Source of the DNA: Nocardioides sp. URHA0032
GTDB lineage: Bacteria > Actinomycetota > Actinomycetes > Propionibacteriales > Nocardioidaceae
Assembly (NCBI RefSeq): GCF_000620645.1
Contig: NZ_KK211160.1
Location: 124,001 to 188,000 of the forward strand
Length of the DNA: 64,000 nucleotides
Direction of reading: 5' to 3'
Below are positions 27,000 to 35,064 of the stretch, one piece after another. The notes below the pieces were generated by a model. It saw only the letters and a list, made by a program, of their open reading frames with translations, ran no database searches and was not told where the DNA came from. Each line of letters starts with the position of its first letter. Position 1 is the first letter of the stretch. The translations under genes and the position numbers were made by a program.

Positions 27000-28922
27000 G
27001 TGACGAAGAGGCTCGAGCATGGACCATCACTGCTGACGGATGCAGGGGTAGGGCGCCTGGTCGCCTCCGCCGCCGACGTCGGCGCTGCCCGCGAGCGACG
27101 TAGGCAACTCGCCCTCCGCCGACTCGCGCTCGTTCTGGCCCTGCTGTTGGTGTGGCTGTGGTGGCGCCTGGTCCGCGGCGACCCGATGGACATCCGCTCG
27201 TGGCGGCTCCCGACGTTCGACCCGTTCCTGGTCATGGCCTCGTTGCTCCTGCTCACGATGGTGGGCACGCTGCTCGGCGCGACGATCGGGGCGGGCCGCT
27301 CGCCCCACATCATGTTCAAGCCGGAACAGATCGAGGTCACCCTGGACGACGTCAAGGGGGTCGACGCCGTCAAGGAGGACGTAGTCCGCTCCCTCAACCT
27401 GTTCCTCGCCCATCGCGCCTTCACTGAGGAGATGGGGGGAACGCCGCGGCGAGGACTGCTCTTCGAAGGGCTACCAGGAACCGGGAAGACACACATGGCC
27501 AAGGCGATGGCCCGCGAGGCCGGCGTGCCGTTCCTGTTCGTGTCCGCGACCTCGTTCCAGTCGATGTACTACGGCGCTACAGCACGCAAGATCCGCTCCT
27601 ACTTCCGCGCGCTGCGCAAGGCCGCCCGACGCGACGGCGGCGCGATCGGCTTCATCGAGGAGATCGACGCCATCGCGATGACCAGGGGAGGCATGGCCGC
27701 CGGGTCCGCTCCGAGTCACGCCGAGCCTGTGCTGCCGTTCGACTCGTCCCTCCTCGGATCCACCTCATGCGGCTGGAACGCGCCAGCCACAGCGCTCACC
27801 GTCAACCTGACCGCAGCGACCAACCGCTCGACCATCAGTGAGGGCACCGGCGGCGTGGTCAACGAACTCCTCGTCCAGATGCAGTCGTTCGACGAGCCGA
27901 GCGGTCCCCAGCGCATCCACGCCTGGCTGGCCGAGCAGCTCAACGCGCTGCTGCCGGCCCACCGACAGCTGCCCCGGCCCCTGCCCGCGCCGACGAACGT
28001 GCTGGTCATCGCGGCGACGAACCGAGCCGACAACCTCGACCCCGCACTGCTCCGCCCAGGCCGCTTCGACCGCCGGCTGACGTTTGACTCGCCCGGGCGG
28101 GTGGCCCGCCGCGAGCTCGTCGACCACTTTCTGACCCGCAAGGCACACGTATCCGAGCTGGACGACGACGACGTCCGGGAGCATGTGGCCGCCCTGACCC
28201 AGGCCTACACGCCCGTCATGATCGAGCACCTGCTCGACGAGGCCTTGGTCAATGCGCTGCGGCGCGGGGACCGCGCGATGACCATCCGAGACATCGAACG
28301 AGCCCGGCTGACCGAGGAGATCGGCCTAGGCCAGCCTGTGCAGTACACCGACCAGGAGCAAACCCTGATCGCCACCCACGAGGCTGGGCACGCCACCACG
28401 GCCTGGCTGGTCGCACCCGAGCGACGCCTGGAGGTCCTCACCATCATCAAGCGCCGCGACGCACTGGGGCTGCTGGCACACGGCGACCGGGACGAGGTCT
28501 TCACCCGATCGCGGACCGAGATGCTCAACCTGATCCGGATCGCACTTGGCGGCATGGTTGCCGAAGAGCTGTTCGTATCTGACGTATCGACAGGTCCCAG
28601 CGGGGACCTGATCACAGCCACCACGGTGGCGGCGCAGATGGTCGGGGTGTGCGGCATGGACGACAGCCTGGTCTCGTTCCAGGCCGTCCAGGGTGCGGCA
28701 CTGTCGGACACCAACATCGTCGGGCGGGTCATCGGTGATCCCCAAGGTCGGGCGGCGGTGGAACGTCTGCTGCACCAGCAGAAGCAGCATGTCCATGACC
28801 TGCTCGCTGAGAACAGGCACCTGGTCGCGGCCCTGCGGGATGCGCTGGTGAGCCGCCACGAGTTGATCGGCGCCGAGATCACCGCCGTGCTCGAGGCCGC
28901 AGTCACCCGACATGAGAACTGA
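27000..28922 (+). CDS. FtsH-like AAA ATPase with M41 peptidase domain
   Basis: A 640-residue membrane protease relative. Two membrane segments (about 38-56 and 76-96) precede an AAA module with Walker A GLPGTGKT (157-164) and second region of homology ATNRADNLDPALLRPGRFDR (339-358), then the M41 peptidase with HEAGH (460-464) and a third zinc ligand in GPSGDLITAT. Oddities: Walker B reads GFIEEIDA (217-224), with Glu replacing the usual first Asp, and about 100 extra residues lie between Walker B and the SRH. Housekeeping FtsH lacks this insert, so this is a divergent paralogue. GTG 27000 is chosen because GGAGG is 7 bases upstream. Confidence 0.85.
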   Translation: MTKRLEHGPSLLTDAGVGRLVASAADVGAARERRRQLALRRLALVLALLLVWLWWRLVRGDPMDIRSWRLPTFDPFLVMASLLLLTMVGTLLGATIGAGRSPHIMFKPEQIEVTLDDVKGVDAVKEDVVRSLNLFLAHRAFTEEMGGTPRRGLLFEGLPGTGKTHMAKAMAREAGVPFLFVSATSFQSMYYGATARKIRSYFRALRKAARRDGGAIGFIEEIDAIAMTRGGMAAGSAPSHAEPVLPFDSSLLGSTSCGWNAPATALTVNLTAATNRSTISEGTGGVVNELLVQMQSFDEPSGPQRIHAWLAEQLNALLPAHRQLPRPLPAPTNVLVIAATNRADNLDPALLRPGRFDRRLTFDSPGRVARRELVDHFLTRKAHVSELDDDDVREHVAALTQAYTPVMIEHLLDEALVNALRRGDRAMTIRDIERARLTEEIGLGQPVQYTDQEQTLIATHEAGHATTAWLVAPERRLEVLTIIKRRDALGLLAHGDRDEVFTRSRTEMLNLIRIALGGMVAEELFVSDVSTGPSGDLITATTVAAQMVGVCGMDDSLVSFQAVQGAALSDTNIVGRVIGDPQGRAAVERLLHQQKQHVHDLLAENRHLVAALRDALVSRHELIGAEITAVLEAAVTRHEN

Positions 28923-29069
28923 GTGATCCTCGTTGAGTGTTCGGGTCCCGAAGCACCGGTCCCAGTGACCACGCTCAGGGTCTAGCCCCAAGGTCCTATC
29001 GCTCCGACGGCTCCCTCCTCGTGAGGCTGGTGGCACCTGTTCGTCGACATGGAGGAGGAAGTGACAACC

Positions 29070-29174
29070 ATGTCGCAGCACGCCCCGATCCGAGCTCTGA
29101 TCGGGTCCGGAGCGCTCGCGCTCGTCTTCACGTCCCTGGTCTGCGCGGTCGGCCGTCGTCGGCGGCGAGCCTGA
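29070..29174 (+). CDS. Possible small membrane peptide with polyarginine end
   Basis: A 34-residue frame: polar start MSQHAPIR, one hydrophobic segment (ALIGSGALALVFTSLVCAVG) and five arginines at the end. GGAGGAGG lies 11 bases upstream of ATG 29070 (a GTG at 29061 is also possible). Its stop is in the same frame as the PH-domain remnant that follows, so it could also be a chance fusion of a foreign 5' end. Low certainty. Confidence 0.35.
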   Translation: MSQHAPIRALIGSGALALVFTSLVCAVGRRRRRA

Positions 29175-29393
29175 CGCCGTGATGCGCAGGGCGTCACGGG
29201 CAAGAAGGTAGAGATCTACTCCTTGCCCTACAGCGCTATCAACATGTGGTCGTCAGAGAACGCTGGCGGGATGCTGGATACGAATGCGGAGCTCGAGATG
29301 TGGACGCGGGCCGGACACATCAAGATCAAGGTCGGAAAGGGCGCAGACATCCGGCGTTTGGACTCGTTGATTGCGTGGGCTGTCCTCAAGTAG
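29175..29393 (+). pseudogene. 5'-truncated bacterial PH-domain protein (bPH_1 type)
   Basis: From codon 3 the frame reads DAQGVTGKKVEIYSLPYSAI, then a segment with AGGMLDTNAELEMW and a tail ADIRRLDSLIAWAVLK. This is the second half of the roughly 125-residue bacterial PH protein (PF08000), whose members carry an almost identical KQGVTGKKVE step. No start codon exists between TGA 29172 and this segment, and the N-terminal half is not found in other frames upstream, so the front has been lost. Together with the protease remnant it indicates deletions or cassette exchange in this region. Confidence 0.65.
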
Positions 29394-29440
29394 GGATGTG
29401 CCGAGGTGGATCGTCGGCAGTCGGTCCCCGCGCCTTCGAT

Positions 29441-29458
29441 GGCGGCGAAGTGACGCGG
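29441..29458 (+). repeat. Accessory-region motif, copy 7
   Basis: GGCGGCGAAGTGACGCGG, a perfect copy of the main form, 48 bases after the PH-domain remnant and 70 before the RemA-like gene. Confidence 0.65.
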
Positions 29459-29527
29459 TGGCCCGTCTCGCCAACAGTTGCAGCCAGCCACGGGACTGAC
29501 ATCGACGGACAGTGTCAAGATGGTCGG

Positions 29528-29866
29528 GTGGCATCGGACTCCCGCATGGTGGCTTTGGGCTTCGGCAAGTTCGCGCGTGCGGACCGCATCTTCGCGCTCG
29601 AGCGAATCATCGGCGAGGAACGGGGCGACGGCCGGCGCACCCGAGTCTGGATCGACGGAGTCGCCGATCCGTTGATCGCCTCGCGAACCGAGGTCACAAT
29701 TCTTCGCCACATGGGCCAGGATTCCGCGATCGCAGGACCCGATCTGGACGAGGCACTGGACCTGGCCGCGCGCCTGGCTGCTGCGGCCGAGGCGGGGCGG
29801 GTGGACCTGAGCGACCTTGGCCGGCGGGCGCGGCACCTCCTGGCCTCGACGACTGAATCCGCATAG
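29528..29866 (+). CDS. RemA/DUF370-like protein
   Basis: A 112-residue protein. MVALGFGKFARADRIFAL, then GRRTRVWIDG and PLIASRTEVTIL, follow the pattern of RemA (YlzA, DUF370): a GFG-x-F/V-x3-DRI opening, a central GRRTR and a final S-x4-ET. RemA of Bacillus binds DNA and activates biofilm and osmoprotection genes as a ring-shaped oligomer. The last 40 residues are an extra helical tail. GTG 29528 is used (CAAGAT six bases upstream could be a -10 of a leaderless mRNA); ATG 29546 is possible. Confidence 0.6.
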   Translation: MASDSRMVALGFGKFARADRIFALERIIGEERGDGRRTRVWIDGVADPLIASRTEVTILRHMGQDSAIAGPDLDEALDLAARLAAAAEAGRVDLSDLGRRARHLLASTTESA

Positions 29867-30418
29867 GGCTCGCGGTTACTCCCCGGCAGTCGCGGTGGAA
29901 TGGGCTACGCCAGGCTGACACCGATTCACGCAGCAGACCCGGACCTGGCGCAGGGGGTCTTCTGCCTCACGGTGGGTGCAGCGGTCGTTCCGCTGCTGCT
30001 TCTACTGTCGCAACAAGGAATGGTCATTTCACTCGACGTCCGTTTCCTGTCGGCAGCGGCGCTAGCCAGCGGCGCGGGCGATTGCGGCCTGCTGGCGGTC
30101 CCGTCGTCGGTAAACTCGGTCGCCCCGGCACGTGGACCCAAACGACGCCCGTCGGCGATCGACGAGGGACGCTGGCGCCGAAGATGGAGCTCCGATCGAG
30201 TCGCTGTAGTGCGACTCACCCACAACCTTCGCGACGTTGTGACGCACCGCGCGCAGCGCGCAGTCACACTCGCGCCGTTACTCGATGAGAAACGCCAGCG
30301 GTGCCGCAGGAGTCCATGACGTTCAGTGCTTGCCGTCGCACGAGGCATAGGCGTTCACTTGTAGGGCCCAGCACCGCGCAGAACCGCCGGCGCGCCATGT
30401 AGTGAGAGGGGGCTCGCG
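29867..30418. other. Non-coding stretch
   Basis: 552 bases. Frames on both strands (for example a plus-strand frame from 29900 with one hydrophobic stretch) lack ribosome sites and family resemblance. GAGAGGGGG just before 30419 is the ribosome site of the next gene. Nothing else recognised. Confidence 0.4.
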
Positions 30419-30883
30419 ATGACCGGATCGCAAGGGGACCTGCATCTGCTCGAGGACCCGGTAGCGCAGGAACTGCTCGGCTCGAAAGAGTTGGCCCGTC
30501 TCGCCTACTCCTGGCTTGATGGCACCCCGCGGGTGGTCCCGATCTGGTTTCACTGGACCGGGGAGGCGCTGACGTTCGGAAGCCCACCGAAGGCGCCGAA
30601 GCTCCGTGCACTACAGCGAGAGCCGCGGGTGGCCGTCACGATCGACGCGGGAGGCGGATGGCCGTACCACGCGCTGATGGTTCGTGGTGACGCTGCGGTG
30701 GAGATGCTGGAAGACGTCTCCGATGAGTATGCCGCCGCCGCGCGCCGCTACTTCGGCGATGACCAGGGCAATGCCTGGGTCCAGCAGCTGAGCGGTCAGC
30801 CGATGGCCAGAATCACGGTGACGCCGTCGTGGGTGGGCGTGCTCGACTTCGAGACCAGGTTTCCGAGTGCGCTGTCCATGTGA
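30419..30883 (+). CDS. Pyridoxamine 5'-phosphate oxidase (PPOX) family protein
   Basis: A 154-residue split-barrel flavoprotein: LARLAYSWLDGTPRVVPIWFHWTGEALTFGS is the standard first half (beta strands that bind FMN or F420), and PKLRALQREPRVAVTID the second; the tail GQPMARITVTPSWVGVLDFETRF is also typical. Members reduce or bind small molecules using FMN, F420 or heme; which one cannot be told. Strong ribosome site (GAGAGGGGG). A second PPOX gene of another subfamily lies at 33.2-33.6 kb. Confidence 0.8.
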   Translation: MTGSQGDLHLLEDPVAQELLGSKELARLAYSWLDGTPRVVPIWFHWTGEALTFGSPPKAPKLRALQREPRVAVTIDAGGGWPYHALMVRGDAAVEMLEDVSDEYAAAARRYFGDDQGNAWVQQLSGQPMARITVTPSWVGVLDFETRFPSALSM

Positions 30884-30962
30884 ACCATCCTGACTCTCGC
30901 TGGATGTGAGGATGTCTGAGCCCACGAGCGTGGCGAACGTCCCGTGTCTACCTTGCGCCAAA

Positions 30963-30980
30963 GCGGCGGTAAGACGCGGC
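30963..30980 (+). repeat. Accessory-region motif, copy 8 (variant)
   Basis: GCGGCGGTAAGACGCGGC; shares the GTAAGACGC variant core with copy 1 at 19444-19460. Confidence 0.45.
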
Positions 30981-31081
30981 TACGAGCTTGGTTACGAATG
31001 AGAGTCGAGCCTTGCTGGTCTGACCAGGGACCCTCCCGACGTGTCATGGCGCTTGGCGGCTCGCGGGTGCACCATCGGTGG

Positions 31082-31258
31082 ATGGTGCGGTGGCGATGGT
31101 GGCCTGCGGTTCCTGAGTCGAGGACGTGCAATTGCGGTGAGCCGCTGGAGGTCCGCGTCGTAGGTGCCGCGCAGCGCTGGGGCGGGGAGCCGGTTAGCAG
31201 CATGTGGTGCTGGCACTGCCGGCGGTGTGGCGACGTTCGGGTCAGCCGACAGCGGTAA
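31082..31258 (+). CDS. Possible small zinc-ribbon protein
   Basis: A 58-residue frame from ATG 31082 with TCNCGEPLEV and, 20 residues later, MWCWHCRRCGDVRV: two cysteine knuckles (C-x-C and C-x2-C) as in short zinc ribbons, and many tryptophans. No good ribosome site and the frame continues upstream without clear coding character. Lies between motif copies 8 and 9, like a single-gene unit. Tentative. Confidence 0.3.
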   Translation: MVRWRWWPAVPESRTCNCGEPLEVRVVGAAQRWGGEPVSSMWCWHCRRCGDVRVSRQR

Positions 31259-31316
31259 GTGCTCGAGTCGTGTCCGGGCGGGCCTCTCCAGTCATACGAT
31301 CGGACATACGCCCTTC

Positions 31317-31334
31317 GGCGGCGAAATGACACGG
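31317..31334 (+). repeat. Accessory-region motif, copy 9
   Basis: GGCGGCGAAATGACACGG, 125 bases before the RF3 gene; differs from the main form by A/G and one C/A change. Confidence 0.55.
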
Positions 31335-31458
31335 ACGTGTGCTGCGGGGCCCTGCCGGTGATTGTCGTCGCGTTGACCACCAGCGTTCTCGCCCGCGGTG
31401 GAGCGAAAGGGCCACGCAGGAGTCGAGGTAGTGACCGGTCGGCGGTTAGGTTCTTCCG

Positions 31459-33024
31459 GTGCCCCACTCTCGCCCCCGCCGTACGTTCGCCGTGATCAGC
31501 CACCCTGACGCGGGCAAGTCGACCCTGACGGAGGCGCTCGCTCTGCATGCCCGGGCTATCAACGAGGCCGGAGCCGTCCACGGCAAGGGCGACCGTCGCG
31601 GCACGGTGTCCGACTGGATGGCGATGGAGAAGGCCCGTGGGATCTCGATCACCTCGGCCGCGCTCCAGTTCACCTACCGCGACCACGTGGTCAACCTGGT
31701 CGATACCCCCGGCCACAGCGACTTCTCCGAGGACACCTACCGGGTGCTCTCCGCCGTTGACTCGGCGGTGATGCTGGTCGACGCGGGCAAGGGCCTCGAA
31801 CCTCAGACGCTCAAGCTGTTCCGGGTCTGCGCGCTGCGCGGCATCCCGGTGATCACCGTGATCAACAAGTGGGACCGTCCGGGCCTCTCGGCGCTGGAGC
31901 TGATGGACTTGATTCAGGAGAAGATCGGGCTCCGCCCGACACCGCTGACCTGGCCGGTCGGGGAGGCGGGAGACTTCCGCGGGGTGCTGGACCGTCGCAC
32001 GGGCGAGTTCGTGAAGTACACCCGCACTGCCGGCGGCGCCACGCGCGCCCCCGAGCGAAGGATGGGGCCCGACGAGGTGGAGGAGCCCGACGCCCGGGCC
32101 TGGGCGGCCGCGGTCGAGGAGCACGAGCTGCTCGAGCTCGACGAGGCCGACCACGACCAGGAACGCTTCCTGGCCGGGGCGACCACGCCGGTCATGTTCG
32201 CCTCGGCGCTGCAGAACTTCGGCGTGGCCCAGCTCCTCGACCTGCTGCTCGAACTCGCCCCAGCGCCCAGCGAGACCAGCGGCGTCGACGGCGCGATCCG
32301 CCAGGTCACTGACGACTTCAGCGCCTTTGTCTTCAAGGTGCAGTCCGGGATGAACGCTGCCCACCGCGACCGCCTCGCCTACGCGCGGGTGGTGTCCGGC
32401 TCCTTCGAGCGCGGGATGGTCGTCACTCACGCTGTCACCGGCCGGCCCTTCGCCACGAAGTTCGCCCAAGCAGTCTTCGGTCGCGAGACGACGTCGGTCG
32501 AGACCGCCGAGGCCGGCGACATCATCGGCTTGGTGAACGCGAATGCGCTGCGGGTAGGCGACACCGTGTACGTCGGTCCGTCGATCCAGTACCCGCCCGT
32601 GCCGACCTTCGCCCCCGAGCACTTCATGACCGCCAGCGCCGGCGACATCGGCCGCTACAAGCAGTTCCGTCGCGGTATCGAACAGCTCGACCAGGAGGGC
32701 GTCGTCCAGGTGCTGCGCTCGGACCTTCGCGGCGACCAGAACCCGGTCCTCGCGGCGGTCGGGCCGATGCAGTTCGAGGTGGTCGAGGACCGGATGACCA
32801 ACGAGTTCAACGCCCCCATCCGCTTCTCGCGGCTCGACTACCAGGTAGCCCGGCGTACCGATGCCGACGGCGCCGCCGCGCTGGCCGGGATCCGGGGTGT
32901 CGAGGTCCTGCAGCGCAGCGACGGCACCCACCTGGCGCTCTTCGTCGACCAGTGGCGGGCCAAAACGACCGCGCGCGACCACCCCGACGTCATGCTCGAG
33001 GCACTGCCGGCCGGAGGGGGCTAA
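31459..33024 (+). CDS. prfC: Peptide chain release factor 3
   Basis: A 521-residue translational GTPase (E. coli RF3 is 529). G1 is HPDAGKST, G3 DTPGH, G4 NKWD; the effector region has MEKARGISITSAALQF and the C-terminal part HFMTASAGDIGRYKQFRRGIEQLDQEGVVQ is specific to RF3 rather than EF-G. It removes RF1/RF2 from the ribosome after peptide release. GTG 31459 has no ribosome site but TAGGTT ends six bases upstream, so the mRNA is probably leaderless. RF3 is dispensable and patchily distributed, which fits its place in an accessory region. Confidence 0.93.
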   Translation: MPHSRPRRTFAVISHPDAGKSTLTEALALHARAINEAGAVHGKGDRRGTVSDWMAMEKARGISITSAALQFTYRDHVVNLVDTPGHSDFSEDTYRVLSAVDSAVMLVDAGKGLEPQTLKLFRVCALRGIPVITVINKWDRPGLSALELMDLIQEKIGLRPTPLTWPVGEAGDFRGVLDRRTGEFVKYTRTAGGATRAPERRMGPDEVEEPDARAWAAAVEEHELLELDEADHDQERFLAGATTPVMFASALQNFGVAQLLDLLLELAPAPSETSGVDGAIRQVTDDFSAFVFKVQSGMNAAHRDRLAYARVVSGSFERGMVVTHAVTGRPFATKFAQAVFGRETTSVETAEAGDIIGLVNANALRVGDTVYVGPSIQYPPVPTFAPEHFMTASAGDIGRYKQFRRGIEQLDQEGVVQVLRSDLRGDQNPVLAAVGPMQFEVVEDRMTNEFNAPIRFSRLDYQVARRTDADGAAALAGIRGVEVLQRSDGTHLALFVDQWRAKTTARDHPDVMLEALPAGGG

Positions 33025-33108
33025 CCAGTACCGGGCGACCAGCAGGCCAGCCTCACCAGTCGAAGACGGCGCCCAGTGCCAGAACCGGCAAGTCAGCCGC
33101 GGCCGCCT

Positions 33109-33126
33109 GGCGGCGAAATGTCGCAC
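33109..33126 (+). repeat. Accessory-region motif, copy 10
   Basis: GGCGGCGAAATGTCGCAC, 85 bases after the RF3 stop and 77 bases beyond the stop of the convergent PPOX gene. Confidence 0.5.
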
Positions 33127-33202
33127 ACCATCCGTTTACCGCAAGGCGGGAACCCGGGCCATAGCTTCCAGGCGGTGCTCAAGACCCGCGCGGTCTTGAC
33201 CG

Positions 33203-33613
33203 TTAGTGCGCGTCCGTTGCCAGCCTCCGACCGCTAATCGTCCGGGCCTCGATCCGCAGGACGAGCCATCGCGATCCACCGACCCATACATCGGGACGGG
33301 GAGTCGTCCCGTACGCCTCAGGGTCGAGCCGGCGCCGGCCACGGACCAGCACGCTCCAGCCCGATCGGGCGATCGGGTCGAGTTCATCCACCTCGAACGC
33401 CACCTCCTGGATGGACCCCTCCCGGCCTAGTTCGGTGTACGGCGCCGTGCGGATCACTACCGCCGTCTCGTCGACGACGTAGTTCACCGGGACGATTGTC
33501 AGACCGTCACTGCCCTTCCACCCGACCCGGCCCACGGTCTGCGTGCGCAGCAGGTCCCAGCACTCGTCCTCGCGTAGTTCGGTCAGTGCACCGCTACCGA
33601 ACCCCTCATCCAT
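33203..33613 (-). CDS. PPOX-family flavin/F420-binding protein (Pyridox_ox_2 type)
   Basis: A 136-residue split-barrel protein of the second PPOX subfamily: LREDECWDLLRTQTVGRVGW, then IVPVNYVVDETAVVIRTAP and EVAFEVDELDPIARSGWSVLVRGRRR, which is very typical of actinobacterial pyridoxamine-phosphate-oxidase-like proteins found in dormancy regulons. It probably binds FMN or heme; function unproven. GAGGCGG lies 8 bases before ATG 33613; GTG 33616 is also possible. Confidence 0.82.
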   Translation of the reverse strand: MDEGFGSGALTELREDECWDLLRTQTVGRVGWKGSDGLTIVPVNYVVDETAVVIRTAPYTELGREGSIQEVAFEVDELDPIARSGWSVLVRGRRRLDPEAYGTTPRPDVWVGGSRWLVLRIEARTISGRRLATDAH

Positions 33614-34405
33614 CACCGCACCGCCTCGTCAGTCGATCTCCACCTAGTATCCATCGGCGCCAGGGGCATCCATCCGGAGCGGCACGGGACATCGGCCTGG
33701 CAGCAAGGAACCGACCGAGGGCAGCGAGGTCCGGATCCAGCTCGGATGGCGCGTTAGCGTCGAAGTTCGTGGCGGACCCGCGGCAGAGGCCCTCAGCCGC
33801 ACCCGACTCTCGACACACGGTCCACGGGGCTTCGTCGACAAGCCAGGCAGGTCTGGATGTATCCCAATTATTCGAAAGGTCGTTCGGCTTCGCTCGGACA
33901 AATGGCCTCGCCCTTGAAACGCGATCGATGGGAGCCGGACAACGGCGGGTCGTCCCGATTCGCCGGCGCCGAGACCCGTTCATGAGCCTGGTCATCCGTA
34001 GCCCGTCGGCGGCGTCGCGAACACGTACCTCGTGACGTACGTGGACGAAGGCGCCTCTCGCGCGACTGCCCGCGGCAGCCCAGAATGAGTACCGGGCCTG
34101 GGATGCGGATGAACTGCGGCGCCGACAGGCGGCGGAGTGACGCGGCTTCCACCGCGCGTCACACATTGGGATCACAATGAGTACCGGGCCTGGGATGCGG
34201 ATGAACTGCGGCGCCGACAGGCGGCGGAGTGACGCGGCTTCCACCGCGCGTCACACATTGGGATCACAAGTTCACAGATGTCGCAGCACGTGACACACGT
34301 AGTCGCCTAGGTAAAAGATTGGAAAGGTGACACGAGCAGTCTCGGGCTCGGTCAGGTTCATGGCGGGTGCATCGAGACCTGATCTGCAGAAGGGGTGAAC
34401 CGGTC
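33614..34405. other. Long non-coding stretch containing a 92-bp duplication
   Basis: 792 bases. Minus-strand frames here have protein-like patches but no start, ribosome site or family match. The right part is the perfect tandem duplication annotated separately (34084-34267). The final part carries the start signals of the small gene at 34406. Confidence 0.45.
34084..34267 (+). repeat. Perfect 92-bp tandem duplication with accessory-region motif
   Basis: Two identical 92-base units (34084-34175 and 34176-34267), each starting AATGAGTACCGGGCC and ending CATTGGGATCAC. Each contains the motif GGCGGCGGAGTGACGCGG (34128-34145; 34220-34237) followed by CCGCGCGTCAC, so that GTGACGCGG and CCGCGCGTCAC can fold into a hairpin with a small bulge. 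The absence of any difference between copies indicates a recent event. Confidence 0.85.
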
Positions 34406-34663
34406 GTGATCGACCTCTCTCGCGTTCGCAACGTTGTGGGTGAAGCCACAAAGCTGATCGACGATCTCCATGGGATTGAGTTGGACGAGACCGACGCCTT
34501 GGTGAGCCAGAGCAAGGGCAAGATGCGAATGGAGAGGGCTCAGCGCTCCCAAGACCTGAACTTGTTGGCGACCAGGCTGGAACTCGCTGCGGCCCTAGTG
34601 CGGGTCGAGTATTGGTGCGCGCGGGGTGAGCGCGATCCGATCGATCCCGACCGCAGGCAGTGA
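34406..34663 (+). CDS. Small helical protein
   Basis: An 85-residue protein, VIDLSRVRNVVGEATKLI at the start, almost wholly helical by composition and heptad-like (LNLLATRLELAAALVRVEYW). AAGGGG lies about 11 bases before GTG 34406. No family recognised; the base composition is lower in G+C than the catabolic clusters. Confidence 0.5.
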   Translation: MIDLSRVRNVVGEATKLIDDLHGIELDETDALVSQSKGKMRMERAQRSQDLNLLATRLELAAALVRVEYWCARGERDPIDPDRRQ

Positions 34664-35064
34664 GGTGACCTTCGGTCGTCGACTCCTAGCAGATGGGCGG
34701 CGAGCGTCCTCGAAGTTCGACCCCGTTGCTTGAGTGAGCTGCCTCAACGCGAAGTGCCCGAATCCGGCGTCATGCTGCGCCATGTCTCGGCGGTATGTCG
34801 CACCCACGAGGCGGTCAGATCTGCCTATTGGCAACGGCTTAGATCTGGGTGATGGGCCGGAGCGACCATCAGCCCATGCACTGACATTCAGCCGTTGGCG
34901 TCGATCCTGCGGTGCGCGCCCATTGCGTGACCAACTCTCGGCTGGTCGAACACACCTTCACGAAATCTCCTGCTGTCCAAGTCGTGGCGCCTTCGTCGAG
35001 CTCCGTGATCATTCGGCAGAAGGCGCGATGAAGCACGAGGTAATCGGCGGTGGCCCTTCTGTAG
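34664..35064. other. Non-coding stretch
   Basis: 401 bases. A minus-strand frame (34869-35159) includes a protein-like patch (ELDEGATTWTAGDFVKV) but it overlaps the start of the next gene and has no ribosome site. Nothing assigned. Confidence 0.35.

Larger units (their letters stand above)
30884..31458. other. Mostly non-coding stretch between PPOX and RF3 genes
   Basis: 575 bases holding two motif copies (30963-30980 and 31317-31334) and one doubtful small zinc-ribbon frame (31082-31258). TAGGTT at 31447-31452 is a probable -10 for the RF3 gene. Confidence 0.45.

Noticed and set aside
29900..30319. Plus-strand frame of 139 codons with a hydrophobic stretch
   Set aside because: No ribosome site; the C-terminal part is arginine-rich in the manner of a chance frame at high G+C.
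19444..34237. CRISPR array or integron attC array
   Set aside because: Motif copies are irregularly spaced by hundreds to thousands of bases, and the GTTRRRY core of attC sites is not there.
34161..34267. CACACATTGGGATCACA in the 92-bp repeat as another copy of the ketone-regulon operator
   Set aside because: It shares ACATTGGGA with the operator but has no left arm; the inverted repeat is absent.
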